A stretch of DNA of 58,678 nt, taken from positions 1-58,678 of the forward strand of contig QZJI01000052.1 of the NCBI GenBank assembly GCA_003599735.1, given 5' to 3'. Position numbers and translations under genes: made by a program. This DNA is from Dehalococcoidia bacterium (GTDB taxonomy: Bacteria > Chloroflexota > Dehalococcoidia > UBA2979). Positions 16,004 to 25,195 of the stretch are shown piece after piece. Under the pieces are notes generated by a model that worked only from the letters and a program-made list of their open reading frames with translations, did not search any database and was not told the origin of the DNA. Position 1 is the first letter of the stretch; every line of letters begins with the position of its first letter.

Positions 16004-16464
16004 CTACGGCTGCATCTGGCCCGACTGGCGGTAGTGTTCGAATGCTCCACCAGCCACTTCACCATCCACCAGCAACGCCCATCCCAGGGACAGCGGTCGC
16101 TCGCCCCACGGCCCGGTCGTGCCGAAGCCGGTAATGGAGACGTAGATGACGTCCTGCTTCAACGCGCGGTCGAGTGGTAGTCGATGCCAAAACTGACGCA
16201 TCACACGCGGCGTGAAATTGGCACCACGACATCGCACCCCGCCGCCACGCGCTGGAACAACTATGGAGCGCCCGCTGTGGCGAGATCGAGGCCGAGCCGA
16301 CGCTTGCTGCGGAACAAATCTGGCTCCAGCTGAGCCGCGCTAGCCCGGTGTGATTCCACGCGGATGGCGTCAGCGCCGAGGTCAGCGAGGTGGCGCGTGG
16401 CAAACGGCAGGGCGGCCGCCTGCTCCATGAAGAGCACGCGGATGCCCTCAAGCAATTGATCCAT
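16004..16464 (-). pseudogene. Decayed CaiB/BaiF CoA-transferase gene
   Basis: Reading from ATG 16464, the start MDQLLEGIRVL, LADLGADAIRVESHR and SKRRLGLDLATAGAP is a normal CoA-transferase N-terminus. It is stopped by an in-frame TAG (16261-16263). The same frame continues LFQRVAAGCDVVV, then homology jumps to another frame near 16220 as ANFTPRVMRQF, VIYVSITGFGTTGPWGERP, and ends at TAG 16004-16006. Homology covers only about 150 of the usual 400 residues, so most of the gene is lost. One nonsense codon, one frameshift and a 3' truncation make function unlikely. The stop is UAG, so selenocysteine recoding does not explain it. Confidence 0.8.
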
Positions 16465-16527
16465 GAGACTCCCTCGGCGTCGCGGAACGATACCGCTTCG
16501 TCCATCAGCGGGGGTCCCCGTACAACG

Positions 16528-17460
16528 TTAGAACATCGCGATGGGATTCACCGGCGAGCCCGTACCACCGAGGACAACTAGCGGTGCGATCGTGAACATG
16601 AACTCGTATTGCCCCGTCTCCGCACACACTTCCGACAGCGCCTCGAAGTTGGCGTTGTCGAGGAGCGGCAGCCCCATATGTGGGATAGCAATGACGTGCA
16701 GCGGAATGCGCTCGCCGGTGTATTCCTGGCCGGACGCCTCCTGCAAATCCCACCCCATGAGCGCCGCTTCCGTGTCATGCAGGAACTCGAGGACGGAGAC
16801 GGCAACACCAGGCGTGTTCAACGGCATCGTCATCTCGAAACCCGGATTGGCGCGCCAGAACGGCTCCGCGCCCGAGCGGATGAGGACGGCATCCCCGGGC
16901 TGAGGCGTGATCCCTTGCTCCTTTGCCCAGTCCTCCAGATGCCAGCCCTCGACGGGCTCGCCAATACGGACGTGTTCGTGGCCGCGCATCCGCGGGATGT
17001 CGTACAGCACGCCGCGTGTCACGATGCCGTCCCGCCACACATCGATGGCGTTCGCCTGCGCCCCTGTCTCGGTCACGAGTGAGGCCGGTCGGTTGTTGTA
17101 CATGGGCCCGCCGTTGGAGGTGAAGATGTGGCAGAGCGCATCAATGTGCGTGTTTACGAAGCCGTGGTAGGCGACACCCACATAGTCCATGCTGCTCGCA
17201 GGGCCCAACATCATCCGATGATCCGCTGGCCGGCCGTTCCGCCTCGTGTCCGGCACGGCCGCGGCGGTCGCCAACGGGTTCGCGCAGGAGACCGTACGCC
17301 CGTCTCGCACGAGGGCGGCCGCGCGGCGTCGGACGTTGGCGTCAATGAAGTTCAGCGTGCCGAACTGATCCTCGGCGCCCCAGCGGCCCCAGTTATTCAG
17401 CCGAGTCCGGTACGCCTGGTACTCCTCGGTGGTTGCCGGCTTCCGGTCACGCAGTCCCAC
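16528..17460 (-). CDS. Cyclase-family (kynurenine formamidase-like) metal hydrolase
   Basis: A 310-residue protein with the family metal motif: His99-Gly, Thr104-His105-Ile-Asp107 and His111 (pattern HGxxxTHxDxxxH). LNNWGRWGAEDQFGTLNFI at the N-terminus and GDAVLIRSGAEPF, MGWDLQEASG and HVIAIPHMGLPLLDN later fit the cyclase (PF04199) family of about 250-320 residues. Members hydrolyse cyclic or formamide substrates with a divalent metal. This longer group is common next to CoA-dependent degradation genes. The GTG at 17460 has AAGGGGG upstream, inside the end of rarA, and the genes overlap by 14 bp. The actual substrate is unknown. Confidence 0.85.
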   Translation of the reverse strand: MGLRDRKPATTEEYQAYRTRLNNWGRWGAEDQFGTLNFIDANVRRRAAALVRDGRTVSCANPLATAAAVPDTRRNGRPADHRMMLGPASSMDYVGVAYHGFVNTHIDALCHIFTSNGGPMYNNRPASLVTETGAQANAIDVWRDGIVTRGVLYDIPRMRGHEHVRIGEPVEGWHLEDWAKEQGITPQPGDAVLIRSGAEPFWRANPGFEMTMPLNTPGVAVSVLEFLHDTEAALMGWDLQEASGQEYTGERIPLHVIAIPHMGLPLLDNANFEALSEVCAETGQYEFMFTIAPLVVLGGTGSPVNPIAMF

Positions 17461-18832
17461 GGTCGTCCCCCTTCACGCCTCGCTGCGGACCGCCATCGAA
17501 CGGCTCCGAGCCGAGTGTCCCCGCACGGTAGTACCGGTGTCCCTCCGCAGAGGGCGGCCGGTGCGTCTGATCGACCACATGGCCGGGCTCGTCGTGCGCG
17601 TAGCGGTAGCCCTGGCCGTAGCCGAGCGTGCGCATGAGGCCGGTCGCGGCGTTCCGCAAATGCATCGGCACCGGGTCGTTACGCGTATTCCGTGCGTCCT
17701 CCGCCGCCGCCTCGTAGGCGCGGTAGGCAGAGTTCGACTTCGGCGCGCGCGCGAGGTACACCACCGCCTCCGCCAGCGGGAGCCGCGCTTCCGGCATGCC
17801 GAGGAAATGACACGCCTGCTGTGCGGCGACGGCCAGCGGCAGCGCCCGCGGGTCGGCAAGACCGACATCCTCCGCCGCGAGGATCACGATTCGGCGCGCG
17901 ACGAACAAGGGGTCTTCCCCCGCCTCGAGCATCCGGGCGAGCCAGTAGAGCGCGCCGTCCGGATCAGAATCACGCATGCTCTTAATGAACGCGGATATCT
18001 GGTCGTAATGGGCGTCGCCCTCTTTGTCGTAGAGCAGCGTCGGATGCTGCGCCGCCTGTTCCACCGCCTCCAGCGTCAGGACGCGCGCGCCGCCCTCACC
18101 CGGCTCGGTGATGCGCGCCGCGAGGTCGAGGATTGTGAGCGCCGCCCGGCCATCGCCGCCCGCAGCGCGCGCGATCGCCCGCAGCACTTCGTCGCTCGTC
18201 TCCACGCCCGACCCGCCGAGTCCGCGCTCTTCATCTTCGAGAGCACGCCGCAGGATCGCTTCGATCTCCTCCAGTTCGAGCAGTTTGAGGACGAAGACAC
18301 GGCAGCGCGAGAGCAGCGGCGCAACGACGTAGAACGACGGGTTCTCCGTGGTCGCGCCGATCAGCGTGACGGTGCCAGCCTCGACGTATGGGAGGAGCGC
18401 GTCCTGCTGGGCACGGTTGAAGCGGTGAATTTCATCGATGAAGAGGATCGTGCGGCGTCCGGTCAGGCGTAGACGGTCGCGCGCCTCCGCGACGGATTTC
18501 CGCATGTCTGCGACGCCGGAGTTCACGGCGGACAATTCATCGAAATGGCGCTGCGTCGCGCCAGCGATGATCGTCGCCAGGGTCGTCTTTCCGGTGCCGG
18601 GCGGCCCCCACAGGATCATCGAGGGCACGTCATCCGCCTCGATCATCCGGCGGAGCGCGGTGCCGTGGCCGATCACCCTCTGCTGGCCCACGTACTCGTC
18701 AAGGCTCGTGGGGCGCATCCGCGAGGCGAGCGGTGCACCCACCTCGGAACCAGCGCGCGCCGCAGCCCGGCCAGGCTCATCAAAGAACCCACCCTGCATC
18801 CCGGGCACATCTCCCACCCCACGCCGCGGCAT
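17447..18832 (-). CDS. rarA: Replication-associated recombination protein A (RarA/MgsA AAA+ ATPase)
   Basis: A 461-residue clamp-loader-like AAA+ protein. After a non-conserved arm it has [13 protein letters not shown], Walker A GPPGTGKT near 76-83, Walker [10 protein letters not shown], sensor GATTENPSF, an RC arginine-finger region (PLLSRCRVF) and the C-terminal tetramerisation part with [19 protein letters not shown] and [14 protein letters not shown]. RarA acts at stalled replication forks with SSB. The last 40 residues beyond [15 protein letters not shown] are variable. It lies upstream of the cyclase gene and overlaps it, with only 9 bp to the DUF402 gene before it, so a three-gene unit is likely. 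Confidence 0.93.
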   Translation of the reverse strand: MPRRGVGDVPGMQGGFFDEPGRAAARAGSEVGAPLASRMRPTSLDEYVGQQRVIGHGTALRRMIEADDVPSMILWGPPGTGKTTLATIIAGATQRHFDELSAVNSGVADMRKSVAEARDRLRLTGRRTILFIDEIHRFNRAQQDALLPYVEAGTVTLIGATTENPSFYVVAPLLSRCRVFVLKLLELEEIEAILRRALEDEERGLGGSGVETSDEVLRAIARAAGGDGRAALTILDLAARITEPGEGGARVLTLEAVEQAAQHPTLLYDKEGDAHYDQISAFIKSMRDSDPDGALYWLARMLEAGEDPLFVARRIVILAAEDVGLADPRALPLAVAAQQACHFLGMPEARLPLAEAVVYLARAPKSNSAYRAYEAAAEDARNTRNDPVPMHLRNAATGLMRTLGYGQGYRYAHDEPGHVVDQTHRPPSAEGHRYYRAGTLGSEPFDGGPQRGVKGDDRGTA

Positions 18833-18841
18833 GGAGGCAGT

Positions 18842-19390
18842 CTAGCCCTGCAAGGGCCGCGGGATGTGCCGCTCACGGTCGAACGGAAACGTCTGGGCTT
18901 CAACTTCCCGGACGAGGTCTGCGGTGGTCGCCCGGAGATGGGCGACCAGGTCATCCGGGTACGCCCAGCGGGCGCTGTGCTCGGCGAATTCATCTTCGTC
19001 GTGAACCTCGACACCGTGCTCGTAGCGGAGGACGTCCAGGTCGAGATCCACCCAGCGGATCGTGGTGCCGTCGAAGGTAGCCGGGGCGCCGAGGTTCACA
19101 TACGTCAGCTGGCCGCGCGCGCCGGTGGGTTGGTGCTGGTGCATCACGTTGTACCAGCGGCCGTCCGTGAAGAAGAGCATCGTGAAGGGGTGCATCAGCA
19201 CCCCTTCACCCCGGTACCCCACCCAGCGCGTACCGGGCCGGATCCAGCAGCGCAGCACCGAACCGTGCTGATCCAGCAGCATCGCGTCGTACTCGTAATG
19301 GAGCGAGCCGTCGAATTTGGTCGAAGCGATGCGCACCGGGCGGCCGCCGGAGAAGTTGGGGAGGGGGACCTCGGAGGCGGCGTCGGGCAT
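18842..19390 (-). CDS. DUF402 domain protein (nucleotide phosphatase-like)
   Basis: A 182-residue protein with the DUF402 core: GSLHYEYDAMLLDQHGSVLRCW, WYNVMHQH, YVNLGAPATFDGTTIRWVDLDLDVLRYEHGVEVHDEDEF. The run of Asp/Glu in the last part (DLDLD and DEDEF) coordinates metal in characterised members, which hydrolyse nucleoside tri- and diphosphates. RNase FAU-1-like roles are also reported for the family. Two ATG codons (19399 and 19390) are possible and I use 19390. It is divergent from gatB, with 69 bp between starts. Confidence 0.82.
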   Translation of the reverse strand: MPDAASEVPLPNFSGGRPVRIASTKFDGSLHYEYDAMLLDQHGSVLRCWIRPGTRWVGYRGEGVLMHPFTMLFFTDGRWYNVMHQHQPTGARGQLTYVNLGAPATFDGTTIRWVDLDLDVLRYEHGVEVHDEDEFAEHSARWAYPDDLVAHLRATTADLVREVEAQTFPFDRERHIPRPLQG

Positions 19391-19459
19391 CGCAGGCATC
19401 GTACGCCCGGACGGAGGTACGATGACGAGCACGGCCAGCAGCCGCCCGAGGAGACGCGA

Positions 19460-20938
19460 GTGACGACGGCAGCCCGGACCGACTACGAGGCCGTGATCGG
19501 CGTTGAGGTCCACATCCAGTTGAAGACCAAGTCGAAGATGTTCTGCGGCTGCAACCGCGAATACTTCGACACGGAACCGAACAGCCACGTCTGCCCGGTC
19601 TGCCTGGGCATGCCCGGTATGCTTCCCGTGATCAACGAGCAGGCCGTCTCCTACACCCTGCTCGCCGGCCTTGCGATGGGCTGTGAGATCCCGCGCCACT
19701 CGAAGTTCGACCGGAAGAACTATCCCTACCCCGACTTGATGAAGGGGTACCAGATTTCACAGTACGACCAGCCCTTCTGCGTCGGCGGCTCGCTCACGAT
19801 CGAGGTTGACGGCGTCCAGCAGGTCGTCCATCTCGAACGCATCCACCTCGAAGAAGACACCGCCCGCCTCCTCCATCGTGACGACGGTGCGGAGACGTAC
19901 TCGTTGCTGGACGTGAACCGCTCCGGGTCACCTCTGATGGAGCTGGTCACGAAGCCGGACATGCACTCTGGCGTCGAGGCGGCCACGTTCCTGCGCAAAC
20001 TGCGCCAGACCATGCGCTACCTCGGCATCGCGGACGCGGACATGGAGAAGGGCGGGATGCGCGCCGACGCCAACGTCTCGATCCGCCCGCGCGGCCAGGA
20101 GGCGCTCGGCCGCAAGGTCGAGGTGAAAAACATGAACTCATTCCGCGCGGTGCAGCGGGCGATTGAGTTCGAGATCGAACGCCAATCGCGGCTCCTCGAT
20201 GCCGGAGAGCGGATCAAGCAGGAGACCCGCGGCTACGTGGACGCGACCGGCGAGACGGTGTCGCAGCGGTCCAAGGAAGAGGCGAACGACTATCGCTACT
20301 TCCCGGAACCGGACCTCCCGCCGATGATCGTCGAGCCTGCCACCGTCGAAATCCTGCGTGCCCGCCTGCCGGAATTGCCGGACGCCCGCCGGGAGCGCTT
20401 TGTGCGCGAGTACGGCCTGAGCCCAGACGAGGCACGCACGCTCACTGAGTCGCGTGAGGCTGCGGACACGTACGAGGAAGCAGTGCGGCTTGCCGGGACA
20501 CCCCTCGCACGCCCGGTCGCGCTGTGGTTCATCGGAGAGGTGGCGCGGCATCTGAACACGCTGGGCCACGCCGACGCTGAACTCGCGGACACGAAGGTGG
20601 GTCCAGCGCATATCGCAGAACTGACCAAGCTGGTTGCTGAAGGTGCCGTCACCGGGAGCACTGCGAAGGACATTCTGGACGCGGCGTTCGAGAGCGGCGA
20701 GATGCCGGCCGCCATCGTGGATGCTCGGGGCTTACGCGTCGTTCGCGACGAAGGCGCGGTCGAGGCGGTCGTCCGCGCGGCGATCGAGGCGAACCCGAAG
20801 GCGGTGGCGGACTACCGCGCGGGGAAGCAGGCGGCGGTTGGATTCCTCGTCGGCCAGGTGATGCGAGAAATGAAGGGGCGGGCGGACGCCTCCGGTGTAG
20901 CCGAAATTGTGCATCGGCTGCTGGACGTAACCGCGTGA
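19460..20938 (+). CDS. gatB: Asp-tRNA(Asn)/Glu-tRNA(Gln) amidotransferase subunit B
   Basis: A 492-residue GatB of full length. It contains YEAVIGVEVHIQLKTKSKMFC, the CLGMPGMLPVIN segment, KFDRKNYPYPDLMKGYQISQYD, the kinase-like catalytic cradle and LLDVNRSGSPLMELVT. The C-terminal YqeY/tail domain (330-490) is present. The zinc cysteines CGC and CPVC are visible near 34-55. GatB activates the mischarged tRNA for amidation by ammonia from GatA. gatA and gatC are not in the window. GTG 19460 follows GAGGAG. With the AspRS type found at 49.1-50.9 kb, this supports indirect Asn-tRNA formation. Confidence 0.96.
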   Translation: MTTAARTDYEAVIGVEVHIQLKTKSKMFCGCNREYFDTEPNSHVCPVCLGMPGMLPVINEQAVSYTLLAGLAMGCEIPRHSKFDRKNYPYPDLMKGYQISQYDQPFCVGGSLTIEVDGVQQVVHLERIHLEEDTARLLHRDDGAETYSLLDVNRSGSPLMELVTKPDMHSGVEAATFLRKLRQTMRYLGIADADMEKGGMRADANVSIRPRGQEALGRKVEVKNMNSFRAVQRAIEFEIERQSRLLDAGERIKQETRGYVDATGETVSQRSKEEANDYRYFPEPDLPPMIVEPATVEILRARLPELPDARRERFVREYGLSPDEARTLTESREAADTYEEAVRLAGTPLARPVALWFIGEVARHLNTLGHADAELADTKVGPAHIAELTKLVAEGAVTGSTAKDILDAAFESGEMPAAIVDARGLRVVRDEGAVEAVVRAAIEANPKAVADYRAGKQAAVGFLVGQVMREMKGRADASGVAEIVHRLLDVTA

Positions 20939-21005
20939 AGAATAGTTTGACGCCCCGGCCAGTTGACTGTTTACTGGCTCCAGGCGGGCTGCAAGCGAGG
21001 GACGC

Positions 21006-22322
21006 GTGAGTCGCGACAACCTGAGCAAGTGGCTCTACGTAGGGCTGCACGTCAAACGCTGGCTGGCGCTCCTCGTCTTCGCCGTCGCGATGATGGGTCT
21101 TGGTTTTGCCTATCTCCTGCGCGAGGCCTACGTCTCCTACACTTTCCCGGCCTGGATGTACTACGTGACGCTGCAGTTCATCCCGCGCTGGCTGCGCGGG
21201 ATGATGTTTGTGGCAATCGCCGGATCAATCACCGTCATCGCCGGATGGAAACTGAACCATTCGCTGGCAACTGCGCTCTTGCCCGGCCGCCCGCGCACGA
21301 CCGACCTGGTCGACCTCGTCTACCGCAGCCGGACACGTGACCGGGGACCGAAAATCGTGGCGATCGGCGGTGGCACCGGACTGTCCAACCTTCTCCGCGG
21401 GCTAAAGGAGTACTCCTCCAACCTGACGGCGGTGGTGACAGTGGCGGACGATGGCGGCTCCTCCGGCCGGCTCCGGCGCGATATGAACGTGATCCCTCCG
21501 GGCGACATCCGGAACTGCATTGCCGCCCTGGCGGACGCGGAACCGCTGGTCACACAACTCTTCCAGTACCGCTTCGACGACAACGCCGGCGAGGGGATGG
21601 CCGGGCACTCCTTCGGCAACCTCTTCATCGCGGCGATGGCCGAGGTGACCGGCAGCATGGAAACCGCAATCGCGGAGACCTCGCGCGTACTGGCGGTGCG
21701 CGGCGCGATCATGCCCTCCTCGCTAGCGGACGTACGGCTGAACGCGCGCTTCGCCGACGGCACAACCGTCAGCGGCGAGTCCAATATCCCAAGACGAGGC
21801 ACGCCGCCTACCGAGGTCTGGATCGAGCCTCGGGACGCCCAGGCACACCCCGCAGCAGTCGCCGCGATCCGCCAGGCGGACTTGATCGTGGTCGGCCCGG
21901 GCAGCCTCTACACCTCCGTCCTGCCCAACCTCCTTGTACGGGAGATCGGGCGGGCGGTTGTGGAATCTGGCGCGCACAAAATCTACATCGCGAACGTGGC
22001 TACCCAACACGGGGAGACGGACGGCTATACCGCCGCTGACCATTACGCCGCAATCCGCCACCACCTGGGCGAAGGAGTTGTGGACATGGTGCTGGCGAAC
22101 AGCAATCTACCGTCTGAACCCCTTCCGATGGTCTGGCAGTCGGAACCGGTGCTCGCCCCTGGAGACGCCGACTACGGCGGAGCTCGCCTTGTCCTCGCCG
22201 ACCTCGTCGACCGGGAGAAGCGTTACCGCCACGACACGCAGGCTCTCTCTGCCGCCATCATGCGCGCCTACTTTGAGCGTGACCTGCGCGGCCGCGCCCC
22301 CCTGGCGTACGCCCGCGGGTAG
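21006..22322 (+). CDS. yvcK: YvcK/CofD-like gluconeogenesis factor with N-terminal membrane segments
   Basis: A 438-residue protein starting at GTG 21006. Residues 20-40 and 60-85 are hydrophobic and probably form two membrane helices. The YvcK/CofD domain begins at about residue 115: VAIGGGTGLSNLLRGLKEY, VTVADDGGSSGRLRRD, PGDIRNCIAAL, GHSFGNLFIAAM, DLIVVGPGSLYTSVLPNLL. YvcK proteins bind UDP-sugars and control carbon allocation or cell-wall precursor supply. The soluble forms are about 320 residues, so the extra N-terminal anchor puts this one at the membrane. It starts 67 bp after gatB. Confidence 0.9.
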   Translation: MSRDNLSKWLYVGLHVKRWLALLVFAVAMMGLGFAYLLREAYVSYTFPAWMYYVTLQFIPRWLRGMMFVAIAGSITVIAGWKLNHSLATALLPGRPRTTDLVDLVYRSRTRDRGPKIVAIGGGTGLSNLLRGLKEYSSNLTAVVTVADDGGSSGRLRRDMNVIPPGDIRNCIAALADAEPLVTQLFQYRFDDNAGEGMAGHSFGNLFIAAMAEVTGSMETAIAETSRVLAVRGAIMPSSLADVRLNARFADGTTVSGESNIPRRGTPPTEVWIEPRDAQAHPAAVAAIRQADLIVVGPGSLYTSVLPNLLVREIGRAVVESGAHKIYIANVATQHGETDGYTAADHYAAIRHHLGEGVVDMVLANSNLPSEPLPMVWQSEPVLAPGDADYGGARLVLADLVDREKRYRHDTQALSAAIMRAYFERDLRGRAPLAYARG

Positions 22323-22375
22323 CCCCGGTCATCGCGCTTGCCGCCGAGGATGGCGAGCCGTAGCCTTCAGTGCCT

Positions 22376-22600
22376 ATGGAACTCCGCTCTTTCCTCGCCC
22401 TGGCCACGATCCTCATCTCGGCGCTGCTGATCGTCCTCACGCTCATGCAGGTGCGAGGGACGGGATTCGGTGCGGCACTCGGTGGTCAGGACTACTCCTT
22501 CCGCACCCGCCGCGGCGTGCAGCGGACGCTGCACCGCCTGACGATCATCGTCGCCGTTGTCTTCGTGGCAATCGCCGCCTGGAGCGTGGCGGCGTCCTGA
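22376..22600 (+). CDS. secG: Preprotein translocase subunit SecG
   Basis: A 74-residue protein with two hydrophobic segments (about 5-24 and 56-72). Between them is the SecG-like loop containing QVRGTGFGAALGGQDYSFRTRRGVQRTLHRLT. SecG helps SecYEG translocation. The length (70-80) and the G-rich central loop with RRG are typical. Starts at GTG 22370 (two residues more) or ATG 22376 are both possible, and neither has a strong ribosome site. It lies in the yvcK-secG-SBP-fmt run, 53 bp after yvcK. Confidence 0.88.
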   Translation: MELRSFLALATILISALLIVLTLMQVRGTGFGAALGGQDYSFRTRRGVQRTLHRLTIIVAVVFVAIAAWSVAAS

Positions 22601-22616
22601 GCCATCCTGCCCGCTG

Positions 22617-24206
22617 ATGCGCCTCCTGCGCGTCCCGCGTCGCCTGCTGCTCCCCGCATTGCTGGTCGCCGGGCTCAGCTTCACCGCGGGCGTCGTGCTG
22701 CTCGGCGGACGTTCGGGCCCACCTGGCCTCCTCGTGGAAGCCGTAGTTGGGGATGTCCGGCGCACTAGCCCGCTCGCCACCCTCACTACGGAGGCCGAGG
22801 GGGATGTCGTCGCGCTCGTCTTTGCCGGGCTCATGCGCCCCGGCCCGGACGGGATGCCCGAAGCCGACTTAGCAGAGTCATGGGAGGTCACGCCAGACGG
22901 TCTCACCTATACGTTCCGGCTTCGGCCTGGCCTTGTCTGGCATGACGGTGTGGCCCTCACCACTTCCGACGTCGCATTCACCATCGAACAAATCCAGGCG
23001 CCGGACTTCAACGGGCCATCGGCGCTCTCCACCGCGTGGGCAGGTGTGCAGGTCTTCGCCGCCGACCCACGGACGGTGCTGTTCCACCTCGTCGAGCCGT
23101 CAGCGGAGTTCCTCTCGCGCGTCTCCATCGGCCTTGTCCCGCGCCACCTGGGCAGCGAGATGAGCGGCCACGGCTTCAATATCCCCGCCTTTGAACGCCA
23201 GCCAGTCGGCGCGGGGCCGTACCGCGTACGCGCCGTCGAGGATGGCCGTGTGCGCCTCGAACGGTTCGAGCGATACGCACACGGCGCGCCCCATATCAGA
23301 CGGATTGAGTTGCGGCTGGCGCGGGACGCGGCGGAACAGGCACGCCTGCTCGCGCAGGGCGACGCCGATGCCGCGTTGCTGGGTGAGGCTCCAACAGAAG
23401 CAGAAGGCCGGGTCGCCGAGCGACGCGACTTGCGCGCGATCTCGCTCACGCGGAGCGCATACACGCTGGTCTATTTCAACCTGCACCTTGCCCCGTTGGA
23501 CGATCTGGCAACGCGACGCGCTCTCGCCGCCGCGCTCGACCGTCCAGCGCTGACGTCCATCGTCGGGCGAGGTCTCCCCGGTTCCACACCGTTCGTGCCT
23601 GGGACGTGGGCAGAGATGCCCCCCGGCGGGGCTCCCTCTGACGCCAGTGTGATGCTGGAGACGGCAGGCTGGCGGATGGAGGGTGATGGCGTGCGCCGGA
23701 AGAACGGCCAGGCGCTCACACTTGAAGTCGCGACCAACGACGAACCCGCCCGGCGTGCGCTCGCCGAAGCGGTCGCGGCACAATGGCGACGGCGCGGCGC
23801 GCAGGTGACGGTGACCGCACTACCCGCGAACGTGCTCGTACAGGAGCGGCTGCGCCGGGGCGCATACCAGGCGGCCCTCTACGGCTGGGACTCGGGCCTC
23901 GATCCCGACCCGTATCCGGGCTGGCACAGCACGCAAACCGGCGGACGCGGTGCGAATATCGCCGGCTTCCAGGACCGCGAAGCGGACACGCTCCTGGAGG
24001 CGGCACGCACCACCCTCGACGTAGGTGAGCGGCGCGAGCTATACGCACTCTTTACGGCACGGTTCAGCGGACAGGCCGCAAGCGCCGTGCTCTACTACCC
24101 CCAACGGCCGTATGTGCTGCCAGCGCGTCTGCGTGGCTTCACGCCCGGCATGCTGTTCACGCCGGGCAGCCGTTTCCGGGACGTCCACCTCTGGCAACTG
24201 GGATAG
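22617..24206 (+). CDS. ABC transporter substrate-binding protein, family 5 (peptide/nickel type)
   Basis: A 529-residue protein. The N-terminus (residues 8-32) is a hydrophobic signal segment or anchor with no lipobox Cys. The mature part shows the family 5 pattern: EADLAESWEVTPDGLTYTFRLRPGLVWHDG, DVAFTIEQI, VGAGPYRVRAV, the RRALAAALDRPAL hinge region and a C-terminal WDSGLDPDPYPGWHSTQ. Such proteins bind oligopeptides or nickel chelates outside the cell for an ABC importer. No permease or ATPase gene is adjacent. It starts 16 bp after secG and ends 10 bp before fmt, so it is co-transcribed with housekeeping genes. Confidence 0.88.
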   Translation: MRLLRVPRRLLLPALLVAGLSFTAGVVLLGGRSGPPGLLVEAVVGDVRRTSPLATLTTEAEGDVVALVFAGLMRPGPDGMPEADLAESWEVTPDGLTYTFRLRPGLVWHDGVALTTSDVAFTIEQIQAPDFNGPSALSTAWAGVQVFAADPRTVLFHLVEPSAEFLSRVSIGLVPRHLGSEMSGHGFNIPAFERQPVGAGPYRVRAVEDGRVRLERFERYAHGAPHIRRIELRLARDAAEQARLLAQGDADAALLGEAPTEAEGRVAERRDLRAISLTRSAYTLVYFNLHLAPLDDLATRRALAAALDRPALTSIVGRGLPGSTPFVPGTWAEMPPGGAPSDASVMLETAGWRMEGDGVRRKNGQALTLEVATNDEPARRALAEAVAAQWRRRGAQVTVTALPANVLVQERLRRGAYQAALYGWDSGLDPDPYPGWHSTQTGGRGANIAGFQDREADTLLEAARTTLDVGERRELYALFTARFSGQAASAVLYYPQRPYVLPARLRGFTPGMLFTPGSRFRDVHLWQLG

Positions 24207-24216
24207 GAGGAGGCGC

Positions 24217-25185
24217 ATGCGAATCGTCTTCTTCGGATCGCCGGACTACGCCGTACCCTCGCTGCGAGCCTGCCTTGCCCTCTCGAATGCCGAGGTCATC
24301 GCGGTCGTGACCCAACCGGACCGCCCGCGTGGACGCTCGGGCGTGGCCCTTCCGACACCGGTGAAGGCGCTGGCCGTGAAGGCTGGCATCCGCATAATCC
24401 TGCAGCCAGAGCGGATCCGCCGCGACATCGCGGACACCATCGCGGCGCTTCAGCCGGACATTGGCGTGGTCGCCGCTTCCGGGCACATCCTGCCGTCATA
24501 TCTCCTCGCGCTCTTTCCGCACCGCGTGCTGAACGTGCATGCCTCGCTGCTGCCTCGGCACCGAGGCGCCTCTGCCGTCGCCAGCGCCATCCTCGCCGGG
24601 GACGCGGAGACGGGCGCCACGATCATGGAAGTTGTGCGGGAGGTCGACGCCGGGCCTGTCGTCGCGCAGACACGGCTCCCGATCGGCCCGCTCGACACTA
24701 CCGGCACCCTCACCACGCGGATCGCGGAGGCCGGTGCGGTTTTGCTCGGCGACGTGCTCCCGCGCTGGGTCGCCGGCGCACTGGCCTCTGTGCCGCAGAA
24801 TGCCTCCGAAGCGACGTTCGCCCCCAAGCTCACGAAGGAGGATGGGAGGATTGACTGGTCGCGCTCCGCAGCCGAGATCGACCGTGCCATCCGGGCCTTC
24901 CAACCATGGCCCACCGCCTTTACCACCTATCAGGACGCACCGTTCACCGTGCATGCCGCCTGGCCGATCCCGATAGCCCTCGATGTGCCGCCGGGGACGG
25001 TAGTCGCTGGAGACGGCGAACTGCTCACACCGCTCCTTCCCGGCCGAGTGTCGCGCGCGCTCGTCGCTTGCGGGCAAGGCGCACTCGCAATCCTCACCAT
25101 CCAACGTCCGGGGAAACGTCCCACACCGATCGAGGCGTACCTGAACGGCGACCGCGCGTTCATCGGATCGCGGCTAGGCGCGTAG
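24217..25185 (+). CDS. fmt: Methionyl-tRNA formyltransferase
   Basis: A 322-residue enzyme of normal length. It has MRIVFFGSPDYAVPSLRAC at the start, QPDRPRGR, the catalytic NVHASLLPRHRGA segment (Asn-His, then SLLP) with Asp in EVVREVDAGPVVAQ about 35 residues on, and the C-terminal OB-like tRNA-binding part (KLTKEDGRIDW, RAFQPWPTAFT, CGQGALAILTIQRPGKRP). It formylates the initiator Met-tRNA using 10-formyl-THF. TAGGAGGAGG precedes ATG 24217. It is 10 bp upstream of rlmN, a common pairing. Confidence 0.95.
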   Translation: MRIVFFGSPDYAVPSLRACLALSNAEVIAVVTQPDRPRGRSGVALPTPVKALAVKAGIRIILQPERIRRDIADTIAALQPDIGVVAASGHILPSYLLALFPHRVLNVHASLLPRHRGASAVASAILAGDAETGATIMEVVREVDAGPVVAQTRLPIGPLDTTGTLTTRIAEAGAVLLGDVLPRWVAGALASVPQNASEATFAPKLTKEDGRIDWSRSAAEIDRAIRAFQPWPTAFTTYQDAPFTVHAAWPIPIALDVPPGTVVAGDGELLTPLLPGRVSRALVACGQGALAILTIQRPGKRPTPIEAYLNGDRAFIGSRLGA

Positions 25186-25195
25186 GATCGATCTG

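Noticed and set aside
16261..16263. Possible recoding of the stop codon in the CoA-transferase remnant.
   Set aside because: The codon is TAG, not TGA, and a frameshift and truncation follow, so decay explains it better than selenocysteine or pyrrolysine.
18545..19459. A long upstream extension of gatB in the same frame.
   Set aside because: It runs antisense through the DUF402 and rarA genes, has no conserved sequence, and a GTG with GAGGAG at 19460 gives a normal GatB.
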